A stretch of DNA of 64,000 bases. Source: Streptomyces guryensis. GTDB lineage: Bacteria; Actinomycetota; Actinomycetes; Streptomycetales; Streptomycetaceae. The DNA is taken from contig NZ_JAJSBI010000027.1 of assembly GCF_021261325.1 (NCBI RefSeq), positions 62,001-126,000 of the forward strand. The letters run 5' to 3'. Both the position numbers and the translations under genes were made by a program. The notes below the pieces were generated by a model that worked only from the letters and a program-made list of their open reading frames with translations, did no database searches and was not told the DNA's origin. Below are positions 52,262-60,839 of this stretch, piece after piece (position 1 is the first letter of the stretch; each line of letters starts with the position of its first letter).

Positions 52262-54604
52262 TCACACCGTCCGCGGCGGCAGCACCCGTCCCAGATACGG
52301 TGCCGTAGCGCTCCCCGCGACGCCCGCCACCTCCGACGGCGTCCCCGCGGCCACGATCCGCCCGCCCGCGTCCCCGCCGCCCGGCCCCAGGTCGATCACC
52401 CAGTCCGCACCGGCGACGACCGACATGTCGTGTTCCACGACGATCACCGTGTGACCGGCGTCGACGAGACCGTGCAGCTGCCGCATCAGGACCTCGACGT
52501 CGGCCGGGTGGAGACCGGTGGTCGGCTCGTCGAGGAGGTAGAGGGTGGGTCCGCGGCGCCCGCGCTGCAGCTCGCCGGCCAGCTTGATGCGCTGGGCCTC
52601 GCCGCCGGAGAGTTCGGTGGCGGGCTGGCCGAGACGGAGGTAGCCGAGACCGACGTCGAGCAGGGTGGTGAGGCTGCGGGCCACCGCCGGGGTGTCCGCG
52701 AAGAACTCCGCCGCGCTCTCCACCGTCAGGTCCAGCACCTGCGCGATGTTCAGGCCACGGTACGTCACTTCGAGCGTCTCGGAGTTGTAGCGGCCCCCGC
52801 CGCAGTCCGGGCACGGCGCGTACGTGCTCGGCAGGAACAGCAGCTCGACGCTGACGAACCCCTCGCCCTGGCAGGTCTCGCAGCGCCCGCCGGCCACGTT
52901 GAAGGAGAAGCGTCCGACGCCGTGACCACGGGCCTGCGCCTCGTCGGTGGCCGCGAACACCTTGCGTACGACGTCGAAGAGGCCCGTGTAGGTGGCGAGG
53001 TTGGAGCGTGGGGTGCGGCCGATGGGCCTCTGATCGACGGAGACCAGGCGTTCCACGCCCGGCAGGTCCTCGGTGATCTCGCCGATGAGCGTCGACTTGC
53101 CGGATCCGGACACACCGGTGACCGCGGTGAACACGCCGAGAGGGAACTCGGCCGTCACCCCGCGCAGGTTGTGCCGGGTGACCGGCCCGACCTTCAACTC
53201 GCCGCGGCCGGTGCGCACTTGGCGTACCGAGGCGGGGGAGCGGTCGAAGAGGAAGCGGGCCGTCGCCGACTGCGGGACCGAGGCGAGGTCCGCCACCGGT
53301 CCGCTGTGCAGCACCTCTCCGCCGTGCTCGCCGGCGAGCGGCCCCACGTCCACCAGCCAGTCGGCACCGCGCACGACGTCGAGGTGGTGCTCGACGACGA
53401 ACACCGAGTTCCCCGACGACTTCAGCCGCTCCAGGACCGTGAGCAGGGCTTCCGTGTCCGCCGGGTGCAGGCCGGCGGACGGCTCGTCGAGGACGTAGAC
53501 GACACCGAACAGCCCGGAGCGCAGCTGCGTCGCCAGGCGCAGCCGTTGCAGCTCGCCCGCCGAGAGGGTGGGGGTGGGGCGGTCCAGACTGAGGTAGCCG
53601 AGGCCGAGTTCGAGAACCGGCGCGATACGGGAGGTGAGGTCCTCGGTGAGGACGCGGGCGGTCTCGTCGCCCGCCACCAGGCAGCCCGTGAGGTCGGTCA
53701 GCGGCAGCGCGGCCAGCTCGGCGATCGTGCGGCCCGCGAAGGTCACCGCCAGCGCCTCGGGACGCAGCCGGCTGCCACCGCACGCCGGGCACGGGGCACT
53801 GGTGAGGAAGCGTTCGGCCTTGGCCCGGAGGGTGGCGCTCCTGGAGTCGGAGAAGGTCTTCATGACGTACCGGTGGGCGCTCATGTACGTGCCCTGGTAC
53901 GGCCGTTGGATGCGGTCCGCCTCCCGTACCGGGTGCACGGTGACGACCGGCTGCTCGTCGGTGAAGAGGATCCATTCCCGCTGGTCGGCGGGGAGTTCGC
54001 GCCACGGCCGGTCCACGTCGTGGCCGAGCGCGTCGAGGATGTCGCGAAGGTTCTTGCCCTGCCAGGCGCCCGGCCAGGCGGCGATCGCGCCCCCGCGGAT
54101 CGACAGCGACGGGTCGGGGACCAGCAACTCCTCGGTCGTACGGTGGACCTGGCCCAGGCCGTGGCACTCCGGGCAGGCGCCGGCGGCCGTGTTCGGGGAG
54201 AAGGCGTCGGAGTCGAGGCGTGCGGCGCCGGGCGGGTGGTCGCCGGCCCGGGAGAACAGCATCCGCAGGGAGTTCGACAGATTGGTGACCGTGCCGACGG
54301 ACGAACGGGACGTCGGGGCCGAGCGGCGCTGCTGGAGGGAGACCGCGGGCGGCAGTCCGGTGATCTCACCGACCTTGGGCGCGCCGACCTGGTGGATCAG
54401 ACGGCGCGCGTACGGTGCGACCGACTCGAAGTAGCGGCGCTGGGCCTCGGCGTAGATGGTCCCGAAGGCGAGCGAGGACTTCCCCGACCCGGAGATCCCT
54501 GTGAACACGGTCAACACGTCCCGCGGGATGTCGACGTCCACGCCTTTGAGATTGTGCTCGCGGGCGCCGCGGACGCGGACGTAGGGGTCGTGTGAGTCGT
54601 GCAT
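52262..54604 (-). CDS. Class II UvrA-type ABC protein
   Basis: 780 aa, shorter than housekeeping UvrA (about 1000) because the UvrB-binding/insertion region is missing. Two ABC modules: Walker A GISGSGKSS and GVSGSGKST, signatures TLSAGELQRLRLA and ELSGGEAQRIKLA, Walker B VVYVLDEPSAGLHP and LYLLDEPTTGLHP. Zinc-module pairs are visible (CPECHG, CPACGG; CETCQG, CPDCGG). Such UvrA2/DrrC-like proteins protect DNA from intercalating drugs, often in antibiotic producers. A GGAG precedes the ATG. Confidence 0.88.
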   Translation of the reverse strand: MHDSHDPYVRVRGAREHNLKGVDVDIPRDVLTVFTGISGSGKSSLAFGTIYAEAQRRYFESVAPYARRLIHQVGAPKVGEITGLPPAVSLQQRRSAPTSRSSVGTVTNLSNSLRMLFSRAGDHPPGAARLDSDAFSPNTAAGACPECHGLGQVHRTTEELLVPDPSLSIRGGAIAAWPGAWQGKNLRDILDALGHDVDRPWRELPADQREWILFTDEQPVVTVHPVREADRIQRPYQGTYMSAHRYVMKTFSDSRSATLRAKAERFLTSAPCPACGGSRLRPEALAVTFAGRTIAELAALPLTDLTGCLVAGDETARVLTEDLTSRIAPVLELGLGYLSLDRPTPTLSAGELQRLRLATQLRSGLFGVVYVLDEPSAGLHPADTEALLTVLERLKSSGNSVFVVEHHLDVVRGADWLVDVGPLAGEHGGEVLHSGPVADLASVPQSATARFLFDRSPASVRQVRTGRGELKVGPVTRHNLRGVTAEFPLGVFTAVTGVSGSGKSTLIGEITEDLPGVERLVSVDQRPIGRTPRSNLATYTGLFDVVRKVFAATDEAQARGHGVGRFSFNVAGGRCETCQGEGFVSVELLFLPSTYAPCPDCGGGRYNSETLEVTYRGLNIAQVLDLTVESAAEFFADTPAVARSLTTLLDVGLGYLRLGQPATELSGGEAQRIKLAGELQRGRRGPTLYLLDEPTTGLHPADVEVLMRQLHGLVDAGHTVIVVEHDMSVVAGADWVIDLGPGGGDAGGRIVAAGTPSEVAGVAGSATAPYLGRVLPPRTV

Positions 54605-54732
54605 GAGCAGGAACTCCTACGGTTCTTCGGCTGGGGCGGGACAAACGCCGCGAGTCTAAGCCGTCGGCGACTCGTGATCCGTCCGGCACCGCGAGGGAGG
54701 TACCGAACACCATGGCCTTCAGTGCGTGATCA

Positions 54733-55731
54733 CTACCGGGAGGTGACACGGGCGAGCCGCCGGTACGAGTCCACCAGCGCGGCACGGTCGTACGTACTGG
54801 TGGTGACCAGCACCTCCTGCGCGCCCGTCGCCTTCAGCACCGTCTCCAGCTCGTGCACGACCTGCTCCTCGGTGCCCGCGATGTGACCGGCGAGCCCCAA
54901 CTCGTAGAAACCACGCTCCTTCCCGGTCATGGCGAGGCCCTCGACGCGCTCGGCGGGCGGCAGCGGCGGGAAGGTGCCGTGCGTGCGGGAGTACGCCATC
55001 GACCAGGCCTCCGGGACCAGCAGCCGCCGTGCCTCTTCGGGCGTGGCGGCCACCGCGACCGTGCCGGAGATGACGACGTACGGTTCGCTCGCCCACACGG
55101 AGGGCCGGAAGTGGGCGCGGTAGTGGTCGATGCCGCGCTGCATCTTCTCGCGGTTGCGGAGGTCGCCGATCACCATCGGCAGGCCCGCGCGGGCCGCGAC
55201 CGCGGCACCCTCGCCCATGGCCAGTACGAACGGCGGCACGGTCAGGCCCTCCGCGGGGCGTGCGTGCACACCCGTCGGGGACGTCCCGCGGAACCAGCCG
55301 AGCAGCTCTTCCAGCTGCGACCCGAAGTCCTCGGCGTCGCCCTTGTCCCGCCCCAGCGCCTTGCGCACCCCGCCCGTGAAGCCGACCGACCGCCCCAGCC
55401 CCATGTCGATCCGCCCGGGATAGAGCGACTCCAGCACCCCGAACTGCTCGGCCACGACCAAGGGCCGGTGGTTGGGCAGCATCACACCGCCCGTGCCGAC
55501 CCGGATCGTGCGCGTCGCACCTGCGACGGCGGCGGCCAGCACGGTGGGCGCGGAACCCGCCACGCCCGGCACCCCGTGGTGCTCGGACACCCAGAAGCGG
55601 TGATAGCCGAGCCCCTCCAGCTCCTGGGCCAGCCGCACGGTGTCGCGCAGCGCCTCCGCGTCCGTGTGGCCCTCGCGGGTGCGGGAGCGGTCGAGGACGG
55701 AGAAACGGGTGGCGGCGATCAGGGTGCTCAC
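54733..55731 (-). CDS. LLM class flavin-dependent oxidoreductase
   Basis: 332 aa from a GTG at 55731. It is a luciferase-like TIM barrel of the MsnO8 subgroup: YHRFWVSEHHGVPGVAGSAP, IRVGTGGVMLPNHRPLVVAE and YPGRIDMGLGRSVGFTGGVR. These enzymes use FMNH2 or F420 to oxidise or reduce small substrates, often in secondary metabolism. It is on the same strand as the UvrA-like gene, 128 bp upstream of it. No specific substrate can be given. Confidence 0.87.
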   Translation of the reverse strand: MSTLIAATRFSVLDRSRTREGHTDAEALRDTVRLAQELEGLGYHRFWVSEHHGVPGVAGSAPTVLAAAVAGATRTIRVGTGGVMLPNHRPLVVAEQFGVLESLYPGRIDMGLGRSVGFTGGVRKALGRDKGDAEDFGSQLEELLGWFRGTSPTGVHARPAEGLTVPPFVLAMGEGAAVAARAGLPMVIGDLRNREKMQRGIDHYRAHFRPSVWASEPYVVISGTVAVAATPEEARRLLVPEAWSMAYSRTHGTFPPLPPAERVEGLAMTGKERGFYELGLAGHIAGTEEQVVHELETVLKATGAQEVLVTTSTYDRAALVDSYRRLARVTSR

Positions 55732-55787
55732 ACGGAGTTCAACACATGACAGGCCACGGCATTCCCGCCCTCCCGGGCGCTGGTCAC

Positions 55788-56370
55788 ATGAGGTCCTGGT
55801 GATCCTCCGGTGCCTTCTCCAGCTGCTTCACCTCGTCCGGGGCGGGCTCGGCCGCCAGAAGCTTCTCGGCGCGCTGGTCGATGGTGCGGGTGAGCGCCGG
55901 CCGAGCCATCCCGAACACGACGGCGTAGGCCATGACGCCACGCCACGAATCGGGACGATGACGTCCGCGAACCCGACCTGGTCGACGAGGAGATCGCTGA
56001 CGGTGCGATCGTCGTCCTCGTACGGGGAGACTCCACGCTCGGCGAGTTCGTCACCGCCCTCCAGCTCGGGCAGGAGGTGCGCCGCGTCCACGACCGTGAC
56101 CATGGTGTCCAGCCCGGCGACATCGCCCAGGGTGGCGCCGTCGTCTCGGGCGAAGGCGAAGGCGAAGGCGGCCGCGACCGGCATCGGCTCGGAGATGCCC
56201 GACGACTCGATCAGGAGATCGTCGAAGCGGCCCTCACGGGCCAGCCGGTCGACCTCACCCGCAGGCCCTCGCGGCCCGCGAGGACCTGGTTGAGCAGCGT
56301 GGTCTTGCCCGCCCCCAGGAAGCCGGACAGGACGGTGAGGGCAGGCGGCCGAACGGCTTGTCGTACGGCA
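55788..56370 (-). pseudogene. CobW/COG0523 GTPase with internal deletion and foreign tail
   Basis: LTVLSGFLGAGKTTLLNQVL (Walker A) runs to AGREGLRV, then jumps frame to EVDRLAREGRFDDLLIESSG, ISEP and MPVAAAFAFAF. The roughly 45 residues between, which carry the switch region and the C-x-C-C metal motif, are gone. AFAFAF looks like a small duplication. LDTMVTVVDAAHLLPELEGG and VSDLLVDQVGFADVIV follow. Near 55950 the GTPase stops and another frame gives VMAYAVVFGMARPALTRTID, then KLLAAEPAPDEVKQLEKA to a TGA at 55788, a tail from another gene. Non-functional as written. Confidence 0.72.
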
Positions 56371-56394
56371 TCGCGCGTTCAGCCCTGCAGTGGT

Positions 56395-56835
56395 TCACCG
56401 GCGGCTACGCACCCTTGCGTCCCGTGGCGGCTGGATGAACTGCAGCTCCAGCGTCACGGGCGGTTCGGCGATGCCCGGACCGCCCGCCGCCGCCCAGCCG
56501 GCGACCTCCTCCGTGCAGCCGTCGTCCATCGCGAAACCGACCCAGGTGGCCCGACCACCGGCCCGGCGCCCCGCCGCCGACGGCTGGACGACGATGACGT
56601 TCGCCTGGTCGCAGGGGCCCAGGCAGTCGGTCGTACGGACCTGGAAGCCATGCTCGGCCGCCGCGGCGCGCAGCCGGTCCAGCTGCCAGGCGTGGTCCGT
56701 GCCGGGGTGTTTGCGCGGATCGCCGCAGCAGCAGCCCCGGCAGACGACGAGGGTGCAGGGGCGCTGCTGGGCCGCGCCGATCAGGGTGCGGCGGGGGGAG
56801 GGAAAGGCAGACGGCATGGGAGAAGCATGATCCAT
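56395..56835 (-). CDS. (2Fe-2S) ferredoxin domain protein, thioredoxin-fold
   Basis: 146 aa from the ATG at 56835 (56817 is an alternative). The cluster ligands appear as CRGCCCGD (about 28-34) and CLGPCDQANV, the C-x10-13-C...C-x3-C plan of thioredoxin-like ferredoxins. The rest (VIVVQPSAAGRRAG, WVGFAMDDGCTEEVAGW) fits the (2Fe-2S) ferredoxin family often found next to COG0523 GTPases; here the GTPase is the wrecked gene just downstream. Its electron partner is unknown. Confidence 0.78.
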   Translation of the reverse strand: MDHASPMPSAFPSPRRTLIGAAQQRPCTLVVCRGCCCGDPRKHPGTDHAWQLDRLRAAAAEHGFQVRTTDCLGPCDQANVIVVQPSAAGRRAGGRATWVGFAMDDGCTEEVAGWAAAGGPGIAEPPVTLELQFIQPPRDARVRSRR

Positions 56836-56869
56836 ACCCCCTGGGTCCCGCCGCACCGGGGCGGGCGGA

Positions 56870-58078
56870 TCAGAACCGGGCTCCGATGTTCGCCCCGCCC
56901 CGCGGTACGAGGAATTGTGGTGCCGACGGCAGCGAACCGTCGGCCGCGCGTGGGCCCGTGAGGGGGGTCGGGTCCGTGCTGAGGACCGAGGAGGCGTTCC
57001 AAGTACCGCCCAGATCCCAGGAGTTGCTCTTGGAGACGGTGGCCGAACCCAGGGAGGCGGCGCGTCCGTCGGCGACCGAGAGGTTGGCGGTGAGGGTGGC
57101 GGTCCCGCCCGAGACGTCGGCGTCGAAGCCGGTGCCGGCGTTGGCGTAGGCGGAGTCGTGGGTCAGGGCGAGGGCGCCGGGGTTGCCGTTGTCCGTGAAG
57201 CCGTGCGCGGCGTTCTTGAAGGCGACGCTGCCCCGAACCATGTGTCCCACCGCCGGGGCCGGGGTGCCGCCGCCCAGTTTGAAGCCGTTGCCGTCGCCGG
57301 CGAAGTCGGGGAAGTTCCAGCGGTTGAAGCCGTTGCCGTACGCCACCGAGTTCTCGATCAGGATCGGCGAGGCGAACTTCCACGAGTCGAAGCCGTCGTC
57401 GACGTTGTTCCACAGGCGTGCGCCGCGTACGACGTTGCCGGTGCCGCTGCCCTCCTTGAGGGCCAGGCCGTCGGCGCTCTCGCCGTTCTTGCGCGGGTCG
57501 CGGTTGAGGTAACTGTCCAGGTTCAGGATCTGGTTGTTGCTTGAGGCGCCCTGGAGCTGGAAGCCGGACTCGTAGTTGTCGTGCGTGGACAGGTGGGAGA
57601 AGACGTTGCCGTTGCAGCCGTCGCAGTAGAGACCGTACGGCCCGTTGACGATCTCCAGTCCAAAGATGTGCCAGTACGAGGCCTCCTGATGGATCGTCCC
57701 GCGCTCGGCCCGCGGGATGCTGCCTCCGACCGGCGTGTGGCCGGCGGGCAGTTGCTCGCCGTCGACCACGACGCGCTCGCCCTGGTAGGCGCTCAGTGTG
57801 ATGGGCTGGGACGCCGTGCCCGAGGTGGCGATGGTGATGTTGTCGGTCAGGGCGTAGGTGCCGCCGCGGACGGTGATGACGTCGCCGGGAGTCGCCAGGT
57901 CGACCGCCTTCTGGATGGTCTTGAGGGGGTGCGCGAGGGTGCCGGGCGCGGAGTCGTCCCCGTTCGTGGCCACGACCAGGGTCTTCGAGGCGGCCGCGGC
58001 CTCGCCCGCTGTCACTGATCCCGTCATCAGCGCCGCGCTCACGACTGCCGCCGTCCAGATCGCCGCATTCCTGCGCAT
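56870..58078 (-). CDS. Exported pectate lyase-like right-handed beta-helix protein (PL9 type)
   Basis: 402 aa from an ATG with GGGAGG upstream. Signal peptide RRNAAIWTAAVVSAALMTGS ending AGEAAAAS. A parallel beta-helix follows: LVVATNGDDSAPGTLAHPLK, TIQKAVDLATPGDVITVRGG, DNYESGFQLQGASSNNQI and GDGNGFKLGGGTPAPAVGHM. The GNGFKLGG segment carries the Lys that acts as base in family 9 pectate lyases, and Asp-rich turns before it (DDGFDSWKF, PDFAGDG) match the calcium site. It should cut pectin outside the cell. Confidence 0.84.
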   Translation of the reverse strand: MRRNAAIWTAAVVSAALMTGSVTAGEAAAASKTLVVATNGDDSAPGTLAHPLKTIQKAVDLATPGDVITVRGGTYALTDNITIATSGTASQPITLSAYQGERVVVDGEQLPAGHTPVGGSIPRAERGTIHQEASYWHIFGLEIVNGPYGLYCDGCNGNVFSHLSTHDNYESGFQLQGASSNNQILNLDSYLNRDPRKNGESADGLALKEGSGTGNVVRGARLWNNVDDGFDSWKFASPILIENSVAYGNGFNRWNFPDFAGDGNGFKLGGGTPAPAVGHMVRGSVAFKNAAHGFTDNGNPGALALTHDSAYANAGTGFDADVSGGTATLTANLSVADGRAASLGSATVSKSNSWDLGGTWNASSVLSTDPTPLTGPRAADGSLPSAPQFLVPRGGANIGARF

Positions 58079-58208
58079 GGGGCCTCCCGCCTCCGCCTGC
58101 CTGTGGTGTCGCTCGGCAGTGGCCGCCGGTGACGGGAAGGTTGCCCGCCACCGGACACCGGCCTGCGTACGTTCACAGTCGGCGGCCTGCGAAGCCGGAG
58201 TGCTCGGA

Positions 58209-58448
58209 CTAGTTGTGTAGATCGTCGTGGTCGCGGTTGTTGCAGGCGTCGTCCACCGCCTGATCGGATACCGGTGCGAACACGGGAACGAGCGCGAGTG
58301 CTTCCTTGCAGAGTCCGGTGGCAAGAGGGCTTCGGTGGCTGACGGTGTTGATGTGGCCGCCGGGGTTGTTGCCGTTGTCCGCGTGCGCCGGGGTGGCGAG
58401 CGCGAGTCCGGTCATGGTGAGCGCGGCAAGCACGCTGATCTTCTTCAT
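58209..58448 (-). CDS. Small exported protein of unknown function
   Basis: 79 aa. Signal peptide MKKISVLAALTMTGLALATP, cleaved near AHAD, leaving a mature part of about 55 residues. That part has two Cys (TGLCKEALALVPVF, DDACNNRDHDDLHN), a central hydrophobic strand and an Asp/His-rich tail. It recalls chaplins and other small Streptomyces surface proteins in size but lacks the chaplin signature. No partner is evident. Confidence 0.6.
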   Translation of the reverse strand: MKKISVLAALTMTGLALATPAHADNGNNPGGHINTVSHRSPLATGLCKEALALVPVFAPVSDQAVDDACNNRDHDDLHN

Positions 58449-58656
58449 AGCCGGGTCAACGACCTCGGATCGGCCCAGGTCACGCGGCTGTCCGGGGTCA
58501 ATGCGCCAGCCACGGGACGGCCCCTGCGTTGCGCAGCAGCAGCTCATCCAGAGGTCGGCAAGTCCAAGGCCACCCCGGAATGTTGCATGGCCTACTGAAA
58601 CGAAATGTAGTGTACGGACTCGAAGCGATCCGAATTTTAGTCGAGAGTGGGGTCGG

Positions 58657-59592
58657 ATGATTTCCCTTACCGATTTGCTGGCTTTGGCGCGGCGTTTTGA
58701 GGATGATCTCTCCTTGCCTGTCGACCCACTTCGCGTGGGGGATCAGATAATCGACGTCGACGCCACCCCTGTCATAATGGGGTGCATCAACCTTTCTCAG
58801 GACTCGACATATCGAGAGAGTGTCGCGACCTCAACCGGGTCCGCTGTTCGAAAAGGGCTTATTCTTGCGGCGCAAGGAGCCGATGTCGTCGATATCGGCG
58901 CTGAGTCCAGTAATCCCCGTACTGTGCAGGTGACGGCACGCGAACAGATCGCCGTCCTGGTGCCAGTCGTGAAGGAGCTTGCTGAGCAAGGTGTCGTCGT
59001 TTCAATCGAGACCTACGAGCCTGCCGTCGCCCGATCGTGCTTGGAAGCGGGGGCGCTCCTCTTGAACTACTCCGGCGGATTGGCGTCCGACGGTGAAATA
59101 TTTCCAATAGTGGCCGACCATCAGGCGACAATCATTCTGTGTCATATCGAAGGGGGGAACGCTCGGGACGTGAACGCAAGGAGTGTCGACGAAGACCCCA
59201 TCCCTGGGATGCTTGACTACTTTGACAGGCGTGTGGAACGCGCTCGCTCGGTGGGAGTCGATCGAATCGCCATTGACCCTGGAATCGGCTTCTCTCAGGA
59301 GGGGTCTGTAACCGCCGGCGTTCGAATTCACTATCAGGCCAGGGCCCTCCTTAATACATTCCGATTGCGGCGCATAGGTCTTCCCATCTGCCACGCCCTA
59401 CCGCATGCTTTTAGTCTGTTCGAGGACGAGTTTCGCACCGCTGAAGGTTTCTTTGCGGTTTTGGCGCATATAGGAGGAACAGGTATTTACCGCACTCACG
59501 AAGTCCCTCGGATCAGGGCGGTACTGGCTGCTCTCCGGGAGCTCGACCCTCAAGCCTTCAGTCAGGGCCGGGCCGAGTCGACCGACCGGTGA
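58657..59592 (+). CDS. Dihydropteroate synthase-like TIM-barrel protein
   Basis: 311 aa. Order of motifs as in DHPS but changed in key places: MGCINLSQDSTYRES (for MGxLNxTPDSF), VVDIGAESSNPRT (for DIGGESTRPG), VSIETYEPAVARSCLEAGA (Glu for the Asp of DTYK) and IAIDPGIGF (without the following G-K). IGLPICHALPHAFSLFED lacks the S-R-K block. The final R-x-H is kept (IYRTHEVPRIRAVLAAL). It therefore probably binds a pterin-like ligand but not as a standard folate enzyme. The gene and its upstream 60 bp look clearly less GC-rich than their surroundings, suggesting horizontal origin. Confidence 0.72.
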   Translation: MISLTDLLALARRFEDDLSLPVDPLRVGDQIIDVDATPVIMGCINLSQDSTYRESVATSTGSAVRKGLILAAQGADVVDIGAESSNPRTVQVTAREQIAVLVPVVKELAEQGVVVSIETYEPAVARSCLEAGALLLNYSGGLASDGEIFPIVADHQATIILCHIEGGNARDVNARSVDEDPIPGMLDYFDRRVERARSVGVDRIAIDPGIGFSQEGSVTAGVRIHYQARALLNTFRLRRIGLPICHALPHAFSLFEDEFRTAEGFFAVLAHIGGTGIYRTHEVPRIRAVLAALRELDPQAFSQGRAESTDR

Positions 59593-59682
59593 ATTCCAGG
59601 ACCGCACCCCGCCGTGCTGGACCAGCCCACTCAGCCGTGGCTTGCCGGAGTGCCCCCTGGCGCCCCTGTCTAGGGTGGGCGT

Positions 59683-60174
59683 GTGACCGACAGCAGCAGA
59701 CGCCCCGTCGCCGTGTTCGACCTGGACAACACCCTCTCCGACACGGCCCACCGCCAGCGGTTCCTGGAACGCAGGCCGCGCGACTGGGACGCGTTCTTCG
59801 CCGCCGCACCGGACGACCCGCCGATCCCGGAGGGTATTGCGCTGGTGCTGGAGAGCGCGAAGGAGTGCGAGGTCGTCTATCTCACCGGCCGGCCCGAGCG
59901 CTGCCGGCGCGACACGCTCGACTGGCTCGCCGCGCAGGGCCTGCCCGAGGGGCGGGTCCACATGCGCCGCAACGACGACCGCAGGCCCGCCCGCCTTACC
60001 AAGCTGGAGATCCTGAGCCGCCTGGCCCGCACCCGTGACATCCGCATGCTCGTGGACGATGACGAACTGGTGTGCGAGGACGCCGAACGGGCCGGCTTCC
60101 GGGTCGTACGGGCCCGCTGGACGACCCCGTCCGCTGCGCTGGAAACGGCGCAGGAGGCGGAGGGCCGGACCTGA
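59683..60174 (+). CDS. HAD superfamily phosphatase, polynucleotide-kinase 3'-phosphatase-like
   Basis: 163 aa. GTG start with no ribosome site and TAGGGT 6 bases upstream, so probably leaderless. Motif I VAVFDLDNTLSD has the two catalytic Asp. Motif II is VVYLTGRPERCRRDTLDW, motif III Lys is in RPARLTKLEILSRL, and motif IV DIRMLVDDDELVCEDAERAG. This minimal HAD without a cap resembles acid phosphatase/PNKP-type domains. The substrate is unknown. Confidence 0.82.
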   Translation: MTDSSRRPVAVFDLDNTLSDTAHRQRFLERRPRDWDAFFAAAPDDPPIPEGIALVLESAKECEVVYLTGRPERCRRDTLDWLAAQGLPEGRVHMRRNDDRRPARLTKLEILSRLARTRDIRMLVDDDELVCEDAERAGFRVVRARWTTPSAALETAQEAEGRT

Positions 60175-60585
60175 GCGACCGGGCCGCCGGCCAGATGACT
60201 GGCTGGTCTGCGTGGCCCGTCGGGCGCCCCTCGGGTGGTCGGTCTGTCGGCGCGGCCCGGCGGGTGTCTTCCGTAGGCCGCCCCGCCTGGCGGTCCTGTG
60301 GGCCACGTCGGGCTCGCCTGGCTGCGTCGGCGCGTCGAGTCGCAAGCGGATGGGGAGGCCGGCTCGTCCTCCTGGCCCAGCGGGTGCTGGTCCAGGGGAC
60401 GGTGTGCGTGGAGGCCGTCCGTGGGGCGCAGCCGGTGTCGGTGGCCTCTGCGTGGTCTGTTGGGCCCCTTCCGGGGGCTGCCCCGTGCACTGTTTGCCGG
60501 GCGCTTGGCCAGCGTCTTCGTCAGTGGTCTGTCCCCAGGCTGACCGGCGCCCGGTGCGTCCGGCGCGCTCCCGGAGTCTGCCCCG
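60175..60585. other. About 400 bp with no gene seen
   Basis: Very GC-rich with G/T-biased plus strand. Open frames exist but none has a domain or a proper start. No clear terminator or repeat was found. Confidence 0.45.
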
Positions 60586-60801
60586 TCAGGCCGACTCGTC
60601 CAGGCGGAAGCCGACCTTCAGGCCGACCTGCCAGTGGGCGATCTGGTCCCCCTCGATCTGGCCCCTGACCTGGGTCACCTCGAACCAGTCCAGGTTGTGG
60701 AGGGTCTGCGAGGCGCGGGTGATGCCGTTGCGGATGGCCTGGTCGACTCCGTCGGGTGAGGTGCCGACGATCTCGGTGACCCGGTAGGTGTGGTTCGTCA
60801 T
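60586..60801 (-). CDS. Dodecin family flavin-binding protein
   Basis: 71 aa with GGAGAGGAG before the ATG. The sequence is almost entirely the dodecin consensus: YRVTEIVGTSPDGVDQAIRN, TRASQTLHNLDWFEVTQVRG, GQIEGDQIAHWQVGLKVGFR, with the flavin-stacking Trp in LDWFEV. Dodecins form 12-mers that store riboflavin or FMN/CoA. It lies 38 bp after the sensor kinase gene on the same strand and may be on its transcript. Confidence 0.9.
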   Translation of the reverse strand: MTNHTYRVTEIVGTSPDGVDQAIRNGITRASQTLHNLDWFEVTQVRGQIEGDQIAHWQVGLKVGFRLDESA

Positions 60802-60839
60802 GCGGGTGCTCCTCTCCGCCGTGACACCTGCGTCACGCG

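Noticed and set aside
52430..54595. Long open frame antisense to the UvrA-like gene (about 720 codons)
   Set aside because: Same GC shadow; composition is Arg/Gly/Val-rich without motifs.
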